Assembly (NCBI RefSeq): GCF_004153165.1 | Contig: NZ_SEMD01000007.1 | Location: 119,488-183,487, forward strand | Origin: Sporolactobacillus sp. THM7-4 | GTDB lineage: Bacteria; Bacillota; Bacilli; Bacillales; Sporolactobacillaceae | Reading direction: 5' to 3' | Length of the DNA: 64,000 nucleotides | In this document: in pieces, positions 34,262-43,457 of the stretch | Layout of the letters: each line of letters begins with the position of its first letter | Numbering within the stretch: the stretch's first letter is position 1 | Position numbers and translations under genes: made by a program | The notes under the pieces: model-generated | Told to the model about the DNA's origin: nothing | The model's database searches: none | The model's input: only the letters and a program-made list of their open reading frames with translations

Positions 34262-35626
34262 ATGTATCAAGAACAATCCGTTAAGGCAGATGTAAAAAGT
34301 ACCAGACAACTATTGCCAAGTCTCCCAGTCAGTACGATTTGGATGATTAGTTTTGGGTTTTTGGGCGTACAAATGGCGTTTTCATTGCAAAGTTCAAATA
34401 TGGGCCGTATCTTCCAGACGATTGGCGCAGATCCAACTAAACTCGGTTTCTTCTTTATCTTGCCTCCGCTGGCAGGCTTAGTTGTACAGCCCTTAGTAGG
34501 TTATTTTTCCGACCGCACGTGGATACCCAAAATTGGCCGCCGCATCCCTTATCTGCTCATCGGAGCCGTTGTTGCCGTTATTGTTATGTGCCTGTTGCCT
34601 AATTCGGGCAGTTTTGGTTTTGGTTTCGGTTCGATGACAGCGCTGACATTCGGGGCCGTCGCGATTCTTTTTATGGATCTGTCATCGAATGTTGCGATGC
34701 AACCGTTCAAAATGATGGTTGGCGATATGGTTAACGAGGAACAAAAAGGGTTTGCATACTCTATTCAGAGCTTTCTTTCAAACGGCGGCGCTGTGTTGGC
34801 CTGTATTTTCCCTTTTGTTTTAACAGTACTTGGCATCTCAAACAGTGCACCAAAAGGAGTTGTACCGCAATCAGTTGTTATTTCATTTTATGCTGGAGCA
34901 ATTATTTTAATTATCTGCAGCTTAATTACGGTATTCAAGGTTAAAGAGTATTCACCTTCCGAGTACGTACTCTATCATGGGATTACTGATGAAAACACTC
35001 ATAGAGAAAGCAACATTTTCAAATTACTTGTGCTTGCACCAAAAGTTTTCTGGACAGTTACTGTCGTGCAACTCTTCTGCTGGATAGGCTTTCAGTATTT
35101 GTGGACTTACGGCACAGGTGCCATTGCTAAGAATGTCTGGCAGACGATCGATCCAACAAACCCAGCTTATCAAGCCGCCGGGAACTGGTTTGGTATTTTA
35201 TCAGCTGTGTATTCATTTGCGGCCGTTTTATGGTCACTTGTTTTGTCACACATGCCCAACGATAATCGGAAACCGGTTTATGCCTTAAGTCTGTTGCTGG
35301 GTGGAATTGGCTTTGGCTCAGTATTCTTCATTCATAATCAATGGGTATTAATCGTTTCATTTATCTTGATCGGAATAGCCTGGGCTGCTATGATGACATT
35401 CCCATTTACGATCCTGACCAATGCTTTGTCTGGTGAAAATCTGGGAACGTATCTCGGACTGTTCAATGGAAGTATTTGTTTACCTCAAATTATTGCATCG
35501 TGTGCAAGCTTTGCCTTATTCCCGGCGCTCGGTTCATCGATGCCTGCAATGATTTTACTTTCAGGTGTTATGCTTATTGTCGGTGCATTCTCTGTTTCAA
35601 TCATTAAAGAAACCTATGCAGAATAA
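34262..35626 (+). CDS. malT: MFS maltose/sugar permease
   Basis: This 454-residue twelve-helix major facilitator carrier resembles the maltose transporters linked with maltose phosphorylase in lactic acid bacteria. Blocks are SLQSSNMGRIFQTIGADP, QPLVGYFSDRTW, a Gly-rich helix GFGFGSMTALTFG, and SSNVAMQPFKMMVGDMV. It brings maltose in by proton symport without phosphorylating it. That is required by the phosphorylase downstream. GGAGAGGAG precedes ATG 34262. The operator at 34156-34169 controls it. Confidence 0.88.
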   Translation: MYQEQSVKADVKSTRQLLPSLPVSTIWMISFGFLGVQMAFSLQSSNMGRIFQTIGADPTKLGFFFILPPLAGLVVQPLVGYFSDRTWIPKIGRRIPYLLIGAVVAVIVMCLLPNSGSFGFGFGSMTALTFGAVAILFMDLSSNVAMQPFKMMVGDMVNEEQKGFAYSIQSFLSNGGAVLACIFPFVLTVLGISNSAPKGVVPQSVVISFYAGAIILIICSLITVFKVKEYSPSEYVLYHGITDENTHRESNIFKLLVLAPKVFWTVTVVQLFCWIGFQYLWTYGTGAIAKNVWQTIDPTNPAYQAAGNWFGILSAVYSFAAVLWSLVLSHMPNDNRKPVYALSLLLGGIGFGSVFFIHNQWVLIVSFILIGIAWAAMMTFPFTILTNALSGENLGTYLGLFNGSICLPQIIASCASFALFPALGSSMPAMILLSGVMLIVGAFSVSIIKETYAE

Positions 35627-35685
35627 GTGAATGAGTACTATTAATTAACCCGCTTTTATAAAATATTTTTTCGTCAATGTCCATT

Positions 35686-35733
35686 GAAAACGTTTAATTT
35701 TTTCTTGACGATGCAACCGGTTGCATTTAATAT
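35686..35733 (+). promoter_or_regulatory. Maltose phosphorylase promoter with perfect operator palindrome
   Basis: ATGCAACCGGTTGCAT (35711-35726) is a perfect 16-bp palindrome. It exactly fills the gap between -35 TTGACG (35705-35710) and -10 TAATAT (35728-35733), spacer 17. Upstream, TTGAAAACGTTTAA (about 35686-35699) resembles a cre site. Confidence 0.75.
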
Positions 35734-35779
35734 AAGCCATGGAAGGGCATTCAAAATAAACAAACGAGGAGGAATCGTA

Positions 35780-38050
35780 ATGCAACGGATTTTTGATATT
35801 GATCCTTGGAAAGTTGTGACCCATAAACTAGATAAAGAGAATAAACGTCTTCAGGAAAGCATGACCAGCATGGGTAACGGCTATATGGGGATGAGGGGTT
35901 TTTTTGAAGAAACTTATAGTGGCGACACATTGCAGGGCATTTACATCGGGGGGGTCTGGTTTCCTGACAAAACACGCGTCGGATGGTGGAAGATCGGCTA
36001 TCCAAAGTACTTTGGCAAAGTGATTAATGCTGTAAACTTTGTCAAAACAAATCTTTTTATTAACAATGAACCGATTGATTTAGCTCTTGATCGGATCAGT
36101 GACTTTAAATTGCAGCTGGACATGAGACGTTCTCTACTCTCACGGGAATTTATTGTTGAAAAGGGCGATTCGAAATTAAAAGTTTCCATTAATCGCTTTG
36201 TCAGCGCCGCACAAAAGGAATTATTTGTGGATGCTTATCAATTTGAAAATGTGGGGACAACAAGCTTTAAATTAACCGTTAACACGCAAATAGATGCCAA
36301 TGTAAAAAATGAAGATGCTAATTACGGCGAACGTTTCTGGGAAATATTGAATAAATCACAAAGCGATTCCAAAGGCGAAATTATGGCGATAACGAAAGCC
36401 AATAATTTTGGTACCCCCAGATTCATCGTTGGTGATGAAATGGTTAACAAAACCAATCTGACGCCTGAAAAGACAGATCAATTAGCATCAGCCGTTCAAA
36501 ACCAGTTTAGTAAGGAACTTGCACCGGCTGGCACAGCTTACTTCGAAAAACGTGTTGTCGTCGTTACTTCACGCGATTACGAGGATCAACCCAGCTTAAT
36601 CCAGGCCATGCATGAATTAGTGGCTAAAGTTGACGAAGAAAAGTTATCTGATCTGCTTGCGGCTCACGCACAAGTCTGGGCACAGCGCTGGGAAAAATCC
36701 GATGTTGAAATTGACGGTGACGATGCTGCTCAGCAAGGAATCCGCTTCAACCTGTATCAATTATTCTCCACTTACTATGGTGAAGATGATCGTTTAAATA
36801 TCGGCCCTAAAGGTTTTACCGGTGAAAAGTACGGTGGCGCCACTTATTGGGATACCGAAGCATTTGCTATTCCAATGTACTTAGGGGTTACTGATTCTTC
36901 AGTCCCCCGTCATTTGTTAATGTATCGTTATAAGCAGCTTGATGGCGCTTATGTCAATGCTAAGGAACAAGGGTTAAAAGGTGCCTTGTATCCCATGGTG
37001 ACGTTCAACGGAATTGAATGTCATAACGAATGGGAAATTACCTTTGAAGAAATTCACCGAAACGGCGATATTGCATTTGCTATTTACAACTACACCCGCT
37101 ATACCGGTGATAAATCCTATGTATTGAACGAAGGCAGCAAGGTTCTAACCGAGATTTCCCGCTTCTGGGCAGATCGGGTGCATTATTCACAGCGCAAAGG
37201 TCAATACATGATTCACGGTGTTACCGGACCTGATGAATATGAAAACAACGTTAACAACAACTGGTATACGAATTATCTGGCAAAATGGACATTAAAATAC
37301 ACGCTCGAGATTTTGGATGAAGTGGAATCCGAACAGGCAGCCAAATTAAACGTTTCTGATAAAGAAAAGCAGCATTGGAAAGATATCATCAACAAGATGT
37401 ACCTGCCGGAAGACAAGAAACTTGGCATCTTTGTTCAGGACGATGGTTTTCTGGATAAAGAATTAAAACCTGTCAGTGAACTTTCGGCCGATCAATTACC
37501 CATAAACCAGCATTGGTCCTGGGATAAGATTTTGCGATCGGGATTCATCAAGCAAGGAGACGTCCTTCAGGGCATTTGGTACTTTATCGATGATTTCACG
37601 CCTGAACAAAAGAAAGCAAACTTTGATTTCTATGAACCTCTAACTGTTCATGAATCAAGTTTATCAGCTTCCATTCATTCGATTTTAGCCGCCGATTTGC
37701 ATTACGAAGATAAGGCCGTTGAAATGTATGAGCGGACATCTCGTCTGGACCTGGACAACTACAACCATGATACTGCCGACGGACTGCATATTACATCGAT
37801 GACAGGCAGCTGGTTAGCGATTGTGCAAGGTTTCGCAGGCATGCGTATCCGCCATGATCAATTACACTTTGCCCCGTTTTTACCTAAAAAGTGGAATGGA
37901 TATCGATTCCGGCTTAACTTCCGCGGTCGTGTAATACAGGTCTCTGTCGGCCATGATGGAACACACCTGACGCTGGTTTCCGGTCAACCGCTCACTGTTG
38001 CTATTAACGGACAAAACGTTGAACTGGGGACGGAAACTTTGACGTCTTAA
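35780..38050 (+). CDS. malP: Maltose phosphorylase (GH65)
   Basis: This 756-residue enzyme converts maltose and phosphate to beta-glucose 1-phosphate and glucose. The size matches characterised maltose phosphorylases (about 750). The general acid is in VTGPDEYENNVNNNWYTN, where the glutamate is about residue 486, matching the position known in the Lactobacillus brevis enzyme. CHNEWEITFEEIHRNG is the other signature block. HESSLSASIHSI precedes the C-terminal beta domain. GAGGAGG precedes ATG 35780. The frame extends upstream through the operator and is not coding there. Confidence 0.94.
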   Translation: MQRIFDIDPWKVVTHKLDKENKRLQESMTSMGNGYMGMRGFFEETYSGDTLQGIYIGGVWFPDKTRVGWWKIGYPKYFGKVINAVNFVKTNLFINNEPIDLALDRISDFKLQLDMRRSLLSREFIVEKGDSKLKVSINRFVSAAQKELFVDAYQFENVGTTSFKLTVNTQIDANVKNEDANYGERFWEILNKSQSDSKGEIMAITKANNFGTPRFIVGDEMVNKTNLTPEKTDQLASAVQNQFSKELAPAGTAYFEKRVVVVTSRDYEDQPSLIQAMHELVAKVDEEKLSDLLAAHAQVWAQRWEKSDVEIDGDDAAQQGIRFNLYQLFSTYYGEDDRLNIGPKGFTGEKYGGATYWDTEAFAIPMYLGVTDSSVPRHLLMYRYKQLDGAYVNAKEQGLKGALYPMVTFNGIECHNEWEITFEEIHRNGDIAFAIYNYTRYTGDKSYVLNEGSKVLTEISRFWADRVHYSQRKGQYMIHGVTGPDEYENNVNNNWYTNYLAKWTLKYTLEILDEVESEQAAKLNVSDKEKQHWKDIINKMYLPEDKKLGIFVQDDGFLDKELKPVSELSADQLPINQHWSWDKILRSGFIKQGDVLQGIWYFIDDFTPEQKKANFDFYEPLTVHESSLSASIHSILAADLHYEDKAVEMYERTSRLDLDNYNHDTADGLHITSMTGSWLAIVQGFAGMRIRHDQLHFAPFLPKKWNGYRFRLNFRGRVIQVSVGHDGTHLTLVSGQPLTVAINGQNVELGTETLTS

Positions 38051-38141
38051 TCCATCAGAGAGCTGGATGATGACAGATATTCCGATGGGTTCATCCCACG
38101 ATTAGGCCTGAAAGAAAGAGAAGGGTTGGGGAGGCTGTAAT

Positions 38142-39179
38142 GTGAAGATTTCCAAAACAAAGATTGGGTCGATTGCCGATCATCAAATTATACAATATAC
38201 ATTAGAAAACGATCACCATGTGCAAGTCGTTTGCATGTCCTATGCGGCAACCTGGCAGGGATTTATGGTCCCTGATCAAAATGATAAATTACACAATATG
38301 ATTTTGAAATTCGATGACGTCAGAGAATATCTCACGAATCCATATCATGTGGGTCATACCATTGGCCGGGTGGGTGGCCGGATTAAAAGTGGGGACTTCA
38401 CGATTAACAACGTGAAGTACTGCGTTCCAGTAAATGAGGGTCAGAATTTAATTCACGGCGGTGCTCATGGTTTTTCCAGTTGGAACTGGAAAGCTGCCAC
38501 TGAAATCCTTCAAGATGCTGTCAAGGTTACATTCAGTCGAACGATCACAGCCCAGGAGGATGGTTTTCCAGGAGATATTGAGGCAAAAATCTCGTACATC
38601 CTGGATAATCATGACAAAGTGACGATACAGTTTTACGGTCAAAGTAATGCGGATACACTTTTCAATCCAATGACGCATGTATACTTTAATTTAAGCAATG
38701 ACCACAAAACCATCAACAACCATGAGCTGCAAATCAACAGCCATCAACACGTTGAAACCGACGTGCAAAAATTGCCGACCGGTCGTTTACTTGAGAACAG
38801 GAAAACAGCATTTGATTTCTTCAAGCCTGTGAACATGGAGTCTGCCTTAGCGCAATTGCAGCAAGAAACGGGTAAAACACAATTTGACGATGCTTTTAAA
38901 TTGGCTGATAGGGAACATCCAGCTGTCGTGATATGCGATCGTTCAGATCACCGACAAGTCAGTGTTTATTCCGACCGAAATGGTGTCGTGATGTTCACAG
39001 CGAATCCTGATGGGTTTGGAAAATCAAAGGAATGGGAAGCAAGCCATCCCTATAACGGTATAGCGATTGAAGCACAAACGCTTCCGGATGCCATTAATCA
39101 CCCAGGCTTTGGTGACATCGTTTTAAGGGCAAATAAGTCGAAAGTTTATACCGTGCAGTATCAATATGAAGAAATATGA
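38142..39179 (+). CDS. galM: Aldose 1-epimerase
   Basis: This 345-residue galactose mutarotase-fold protein has the catalytic histidine in NLIHGGAHGFSSWNW and the glutamate in GIAIEAQTLPDAINHP. VYFNLSND is also conserved. In this operon it probably speeds anomer exchange of the glucose released by the phosphorylase, so that glucokinase can use it. It starts at GTG 38142 after GGGGAGG, 91 bp after malP. Confidence 0.9.
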   Translation: MKISKTKIGSIADHQIIQYTLENDHHVQVVCMSYAATWQGFMVPDQNDKLHNMILKFDDVREYLTNPYHVGHTIGRVGGRIKSGDFTINNVKYCVPVNEGQNLIHGGAHGFSSWNWKAATEILQDAVKVTFSRTITAQEDGFPGDIEAKISYILDNHDKVTIQFYGQSNADTLFNPMTHVYFNLSNDHKTINNHELQINSHQHVETDVQKLPTGRLLENRKTAFDFFKPVNMESALAQLQQETGKTQFDDAFKLADREHPAVVICDRSDHRQVSVYSDRNGVVMFTANPDGFGKSKEWEASHPYNGIAIEAQTLPDAINHPGFGDIVLRANKSKVYTVQYQYEEI

Positions 39180-39197
39180 TGAAAGTGGGAAAATAGA

Positions 39198-39878
39198 TTG
39201 GTAAACTTTAAAGATATTAAAGGGTTTATTTTTGATTTGGATGGCGTGATTACGTTAACCTCCAAGTATCACGGCCAGGCCTGGCACCAACTCGCCGATG
39301 AGCTCGGTGTGAAATGGACAAAAGCGCTTGCGGATGGTCTTAAAGGGATCAGCCGAATGGATTCACTGGAAATGATTTTGAGGGCGGGTAATAAAGAAAA
39401 CGATTTTACAGAAGAAGAAAAGATTCGGTTCGCTGCTAAAAAAAATGATAACTATTTAAAACTGATCGAAAAAATGACCGATGCTGATATTTTACCGGGA
39501 ATCCCAGCGTTCTTAGAAGACTTGGTTGCTCACAATTACAAAATTTGTTTGGCATCCGCTTCAAAAAATTCACCGATCATTCTTGAGAAGCTGGACCTGG
39601 CAAAGTATTTTCCAACGATTGTCGACCCGTCCAAGTTAAAGAAAGGGAAACCAGATCCGGAAATTTATGTTCGCGGAGCTGAACTGCTAAACTTGAAGCC
39701 TGAAGAATGCATTGGGATTGAAGATGCCGCTGCCGGGATTCAAGCCATTAATGGTGCTGGTGAAACGAGTATCGGCATTGGTGATGCCAATGAATTAAGA
39801 GACGCTGATATTAATTTCTCAAGTACTACAGACATGTCATTAGAAAGCATTGAAGCAAAGATGAAGGTTAACAGATAA
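39198..39878 (+). CDS. pgmB: Beta-phosphoglucomutase
   Basis: This 226-residue HAD phosphomutase converts beta-glucose 1-phosphate to glucose 6-phosphate. It has the nucleophile Asp13 and acid/base Asp15 in FIFDLDGVITLT. LKGISRMDSLEMIL is the cap recognition loop, with ASASKNSP (motif II) and KKGKPDPEIYV with GIEDAAAGIQA (III/IV). This beta-specific enzyme fits the product of maltose phosphorylase. Start TTG 39198 lies 18 bp after galM behind a weak site (GTGGGAAAA). A terminator follows. Confidence 0.92.
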   Translation: MVNFKDIKGFIFDLDGVITLTSKYHGQAWHQLADELGVKWTKALADGLKGISRMDSLEMILRAGNKENDFTEEEKIRFAAKKNDNYLKLIEKMTDADILPGIPAFLEDLVAHNYKICLASASKNSPIILEKLDLAKYFPTIVDPSKLKKGKPDPEIYVRGAELLNLKPEECIGIEDAAAGIQAINGAGETSIGIGDANELRDADINFSSTTDMSLESIEAKMKVNR

Positions 39879-39903
39879 CTATTGATCCTAAATTATTACA
39901 AGA

Positions 39904-39950
39904 AAACAGTCATTCTGGTGAACGATCACTCAGAATGACTGTTTCATTTA
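39904..39950 (+). terminator. Terminator of the maltose operon
   Basis: AAACAGTCATTCTG and CAGAATGACTGTTT form a 14-bp perfect stem followed by CATTTAATTT. Confidence 0.85.
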
Positions 39951-40010
39951 ATTTCGATTACATTCAGTTATTGTCTGTCATGTCAGTGCTGTGCCGTTTT
40001 ACATATTCAT

Positions 40011-40658
40011 CTAACTAAAGCGGCCGGCCTGTGCCGCATCGTTACGGGGTCCGGGTGGACGAACAACAAGTTTTCTCAGAATCGTTCCGAAAAGATGCTG
40101 ATCTTCTTCAATTTTCAGTCCGGCAGCACGAATATTGCTGATTGTCCTGCGGTTGATGTTCGCACCCCACAGCCGGACTGTCAGCGGATTCAGCAGATCC
40201 ATCACTTTACCGGCGACCGGGTTATCACTGCGCATGTGTTCGAGCATCAGAATCCGGCCCTCCGGTTTACAGACGCGTTCCAGCTCGCGAAGCCCCCGGA
40301 CAGGATCCGGTACGGAACAGAAGACACAGGTAGAGACAATATAATCGAACGATCGGTCGGGAAACTGCAGATCCTGAGCATCCATTTCGACCAGATGAAT
40401 ATTAGCACGGAAGCGGGCCTGTTCCGCTTTTTTCTGTGCCTTGCCGAGCATACCCGGACTAAAATCAATCCCGGTGACATCCGCGCCCTCAGGATAAAAT
40501 GGAAGATTCGCTCCGGTTCCGACGCCGACCTCAAGAACACGGCCCTTCACTCTGGCAAGAAGATCTCTGCGCCATTTTTCCTTAATCATCCGGTCCATCA
40601 GATCATAGATTCCCGAAACCCTGTTATAGCGCCTTCGGATCCGTTCATTCCCATTCAT
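40011..40658 (-). CDS. Class I SAM-dependent methyltransferase, UbiE-like
   Basis: This 215-residue methyltransferase has the SAM-binding motif VLEVGVGTGANLPFYP, then VTGIDFSPGML, DAQDLQFPDRSFDYIVST and LRELERVCKPEGRILMLEH. It belongs to the UbiE/methyltransferase-11 type. The substrate may be a phospholipid head group or a quinone precursor; no context decides it. GGGGAGGCG precedes ATG 40658. It is monocistronic. Confidence 0.85.
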   Translation of the reverse strand: MNGNERIRRRYNRVSGIYDLMDRMIKEKWRRDLLARVKGRVLEVGVGTGANLPFYPEGADVTGIDFSPGMLGKAQKKAEQARFRANIHLVEMDAQDLQFPDRSFDYIVSTCVFCSVPDPVRGLRELERVCKPEGRILMLEHMRSDNPVAGKVMDLLNPLTVRLWGANINRRTISNIRAAGLKIEEDQHLFGTILRKLVVRPPGPRNDAAQAGRFS

Positions 40659-40786
40659 TTTATCGCGCCTCCCCGGATGACCGAACAGAATAGAATACTC
40701 ACTCCGATTTTAATACGGACGGGAGCCCCGGTCAAAGTCCGATCTTTACCCTCCAAATTTCGAATAAATCCTTTATACTGTCCATT

Positions 40787-40855
40787 GAGAAGACTCCATT
40801 TTTTATGTACTCGCCTGGAACAGCGTACACTTAGAATAAAGAGTCTTCTCTTTTT
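40787..40855 (+). ncRNA. Candidate small hairpin RNA or orphan terminator
   Basis: GAGAAGACTC (40787-40796) pairs with GAGTCTTCTC (40841-40850), followed by TTTTT. Inside, TGTAC-CGC and GCG-TACA form a second stem. A TATACT at 40774 lies just upstream. No gene precedes it on this strand, so it terminates either a very short RNA or antisense transcription. Confidence 0.35.
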
Positions 40856-40893
40856 CGTCCAGTATTTTTACATTTTTTCCCTGAATTCCCCAC

Positions 40894-41035
40894 CGAGAAA
40901 TATTTTACACATAGTCAAATTCGTCATTGGCGGTCGCTGGAAAATATCCTCGATACTCATAAAATATCGTCGGTCGCGCGAATATGGCGGCACCCCTGGG
41001 AAATATCAACTGTACTTCGGAGAGGTGACGATATT
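40894..41035 (+). repeat. Array C3: diverged 20-bp AAATATCG units
   Basis: Units include AAAATATCCTCGATACTCAT, AAAATATCGTCGGTCGCGCG, GAATATGGCGGCACCCCTGG and GAAATATCAACTGTACTTCG, about 20 bp each. It lies in the divergent gap between the methyltransferase and lactate permease genes. Confidence 0.75.
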
Positions 41036-41115
41036 TGAACAATGAATTCGCGGGGAGATGAGATCCGGCAACGAAGCGCCCGTCTTTTAAGCTTGCAGCC
41101 AGATAAGTAACGAAC

Positions 41116-41183
41116 GATGTCGACAGAAATAATCTTGTCGATGTCACAAATTATTCACATTTGAAAAGGAGTCGTGTTATAAT
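41116..41183 (+). promoter_or_regulatory. Lactate permease promoter region with inverted repeat
   Basis: TTCACA (41154-41159) and TATAAT (41178-41183) are spaced 18 bp. Upstream, GATGTCGACA and TGTCGATGTC flank about ten bases (41116-41145) with CGACA/TGTCG as the perfect core, a plausible regulator site. The regulator is not encoded nearby. Confidence 0.5.
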
Positions 41184-41250
41184 GAATGCGCTTACACCTG
41201 GCTTCTTCCATAAATCTGACTAATTTTTTAATGAAAAGGGGTTTTGAGAC

Positions 41251-42918
41251 ATGCACTGGGTTCAAAATTACAATCCACTTGGAAACATGATCCTGTCGTT
41301 CATTGTAGCATGTGTGCCGATCGCCTTTTTCGTCTGGGCTCTGGCAATTAAGAAGATGAAAGGGCACTGGGCTGGACTCCTGACCGTACTCATTGCTGTT
41401 CTTGAAGCCGTCCTGATTTACCGGATGCCGGTTGTTCCGGCTGTCTCGGCAACGATCTACGGCGCCATTCAGGGACTGTGGCCGATCGGCTGGATCATTG
41501 TGACCGCAGTCTTCCTGTATAACCTGACCGTCACTTCGGGGCATTTTGACCTGATTCGTGATTCTATTTCCTCGGTTACGGAAGACCGGCGTCTTCAGGC
41601 ATTGCTGATTGCTTTCTCCTTCGGCGCCTTCCTTGAAGGAACCGCCGGGTTCGGCACACCTGTGGCGATCGCCGGGGGGCTGCTCGCCGGTCTGGGCTTC
41701 AACCCGTTTTTTGCCGCGGGTCTTTGCCTGATCGCTAATACGGCGCCGGTTGCTTTTGGCGGGGTCGGGATCCCGATCCTGACCGCGGCGCAGGTGTCCG
41801 GGCTCGATGTGCATTCGATCAGTCAGATGGTCGGTCGGCAGGTACCGTTTCTCTCTATATTCGTCCCGTTCTGGCTCGTCTTTATCATGGCCGGATGGAA
41901 GCGAACAATTGAAGTGCTGCCGGCGATCCTCGTCAGCGGTATTTCATTTGCTGCAGTGCAATATTTCACGTCTAACTTTATGGGCCCGGAACTGCCCGAC
42001 GTTGCCTCCTCGATTATCAGTCTGGTGGCCGTAACGCTCCTTTTGCGCGTCTGGAAGCCGAAAACTATTTTCCGGTTTAAGGATGAGCCTGCTGTACTCT
42101 CGCGTTCGCAAGGCGGATTCCCGGAACAGGCAGCTGCTCAGGAGAAAGTGCCGAAACATCCGCTGGGCCGGGTGATCCAGGCCTGGTCGCCTTTTATCGT
42201 GCTTGTTCTCATGATCTGCCTGTGGGGCGGATCAAACTGGCTGAAAGATCTGCTGGATCGAGCCACTGTACTTGCTCCGGTCCCTGGTTTAAATGGAGTG
42301 GTCTTTAAGGCCGCGCCAATTGTCAGCCAGCCGGTTCTGTATCCAGCGGTTTATAAATTTGATTCGCTCGCAGCAACCGGTACGTCGATCCTGGTCGCCT
42401 GTATCCTCAGTAAATTCCTGCTTCAGTTGACCTGGAATCAATGGCTCACGACTCTCGGCAAGACGTTGAAATCATTGATTTTTCCACTCGTCATGATCGC
42501 GTCGGTGCTTGGTTTCGCTTATATTGACAACTATTCCGGAATGAGCGCGACGCTTGGCCTGGGTCTGGCTTCAACCGGTGCGGCGTTCCCGTTTTTCGCT
42601 CCGGTTATCGGCTGGCTGGGTGTATTTCTGACCGGGTCGGACACGTCATCAAACGCGCTGTTCTCTAATCTTCAGAAAATCACCGGACATCAGCTGGGCG
42701 TCGATCAGACACTTCTCGTTGCTGCCAACTCTACCGGCGGAGTCGCCGCAAAGATGATTTCTCCGCAGTCGATCGCCGTAGCGACAGCCGCGACCGGACA
42801 GGTGGGAAAGGAAGGGAGCCTGTTCCTGTTTACGATCAAGCACAGTCTCTTTTTTCTTTTGATTATCGGCGTGATTGTGCTGCTCCAGGCTTATGTCCTG
42901 CAATGGATGATCCCATGA
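41251..42918 (+). CDS. lctP: L-lactate permease
   Basis: This 555-residue LctP/LldP family carrier for L-lactate (proton symport) has about 13 membrane helices. Conserved blocks are FGAFLEGTAGFGTPVAIAG, NTAPVAFGGVGIPI, GSDTSSNALFSNLQ and ANSTGGVAAKMISPQSIAVA. AAAGGGG precedes ATG 41251. It is monocistronic. In a lactic acid-forming host it may take part in lactate re-uptake or export balance. Confidence 0.95.
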   Translation: MHWVQNYNPLGNMILSFIVACVPIAFFVWALAIKKMKGHWAGLLTVLIAVLEAVLIYRMPVVPAVSATIYGAIQGLWPIGWIIVTAVFLYNLTVTSGHFDLIRDSISSVTEDRRLQALLIAFSFGAFLEGTAGFGTPVAIAGGLLAGLGFNPFFAAGLCLIANTAPVAFGGVGIPILTAAQVSGLDVHSISQMVGRQVPFLSIFVPFWLVFIMAGWKRTIEVLPAILVSGISFAAVQYFTSNFMGPELPDVASSIISLVAVTLLLRVWKPKTIFRFKDEPAVLSRSQGGFPEQAAAQEKVPKHPLGRVIQAWSPFIVLVLMICLWGGSNWLKDLLDRATVLAPVPGLNGVVFKAAPIVSQPVLYPAVYKFDSLAATGTSILVACILSKFLLQLTWNQWLTTLGKTLKSLIFPLVMIASVLGFAYIDNYSGMSATLGLGLASTGAAFPFFAPVIGWLGVFLTGSDTSSNALFSNLQKITGHQLGVDQTLLVAANSTGGVAAKMISPQSIAVATAATGQVGKEGSLFLFTIKHSLFFLLIIGVIVLLQAYVLQWMIP

Positions 42919-43457
42919 TCATTTTTACAGGAGCGGGACAGCGCCGTGGGATATGCGGCCGGGTTTACGAGCGATCTGTAAAGAAAAACGGGTCGATTGG
43001 TAAACCCGGGGGGCAGACAGAGCCGGATTACTCATAACTTCCGGATCTGCTCTTAAGTGATTAACAAAACCTGGCGCAGTCAGAGTCGGCGTTTTTCTTA
43101 TACAATATACCGCTGAGCTTTTGCATTTATTTCCTTTTTATAACCATGATCTCAGAATATCTCCTGTTTTCTCTGGATATCTATCCTGTTTGTTTGGGAT
43201 AGATTTTTTTATTTTGTTAACCAAATCAATTCTGCCCGATTTCTATTGTTTCTGTAACTTGTTCATCAGGTAAGGGGTAAGGAATGGCGAGTCTCCTCAA
43301 AAATGCCTCATGTTGATATCGTTTTCGAATTGGGGTAGAATATGAACTACTTGCTTCCAGGTACGCTTGATGATATTTCCCATCTGGACGAAAAAGTATA
43401 TGAAATTTTTCACAATATACAGGTTATGAAGAAATGGGATCAGTGGAGGTTTTTTAT
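42919..43457. other. Intergenic region with hairpin and promoter
   Basis: CCGGGTTTAC (42959-42968) and GTAAACCCGG (43000-43009) form a long-loop hairpin after the permease. TTGATA (43313) and TAGAAT (43336-43341), spacer 17, form a promoter for the downstream gene. A 43-codon frame at 43342-43473 starts inside the likely transcription start and is probably not translated. Confidence 0.55.
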
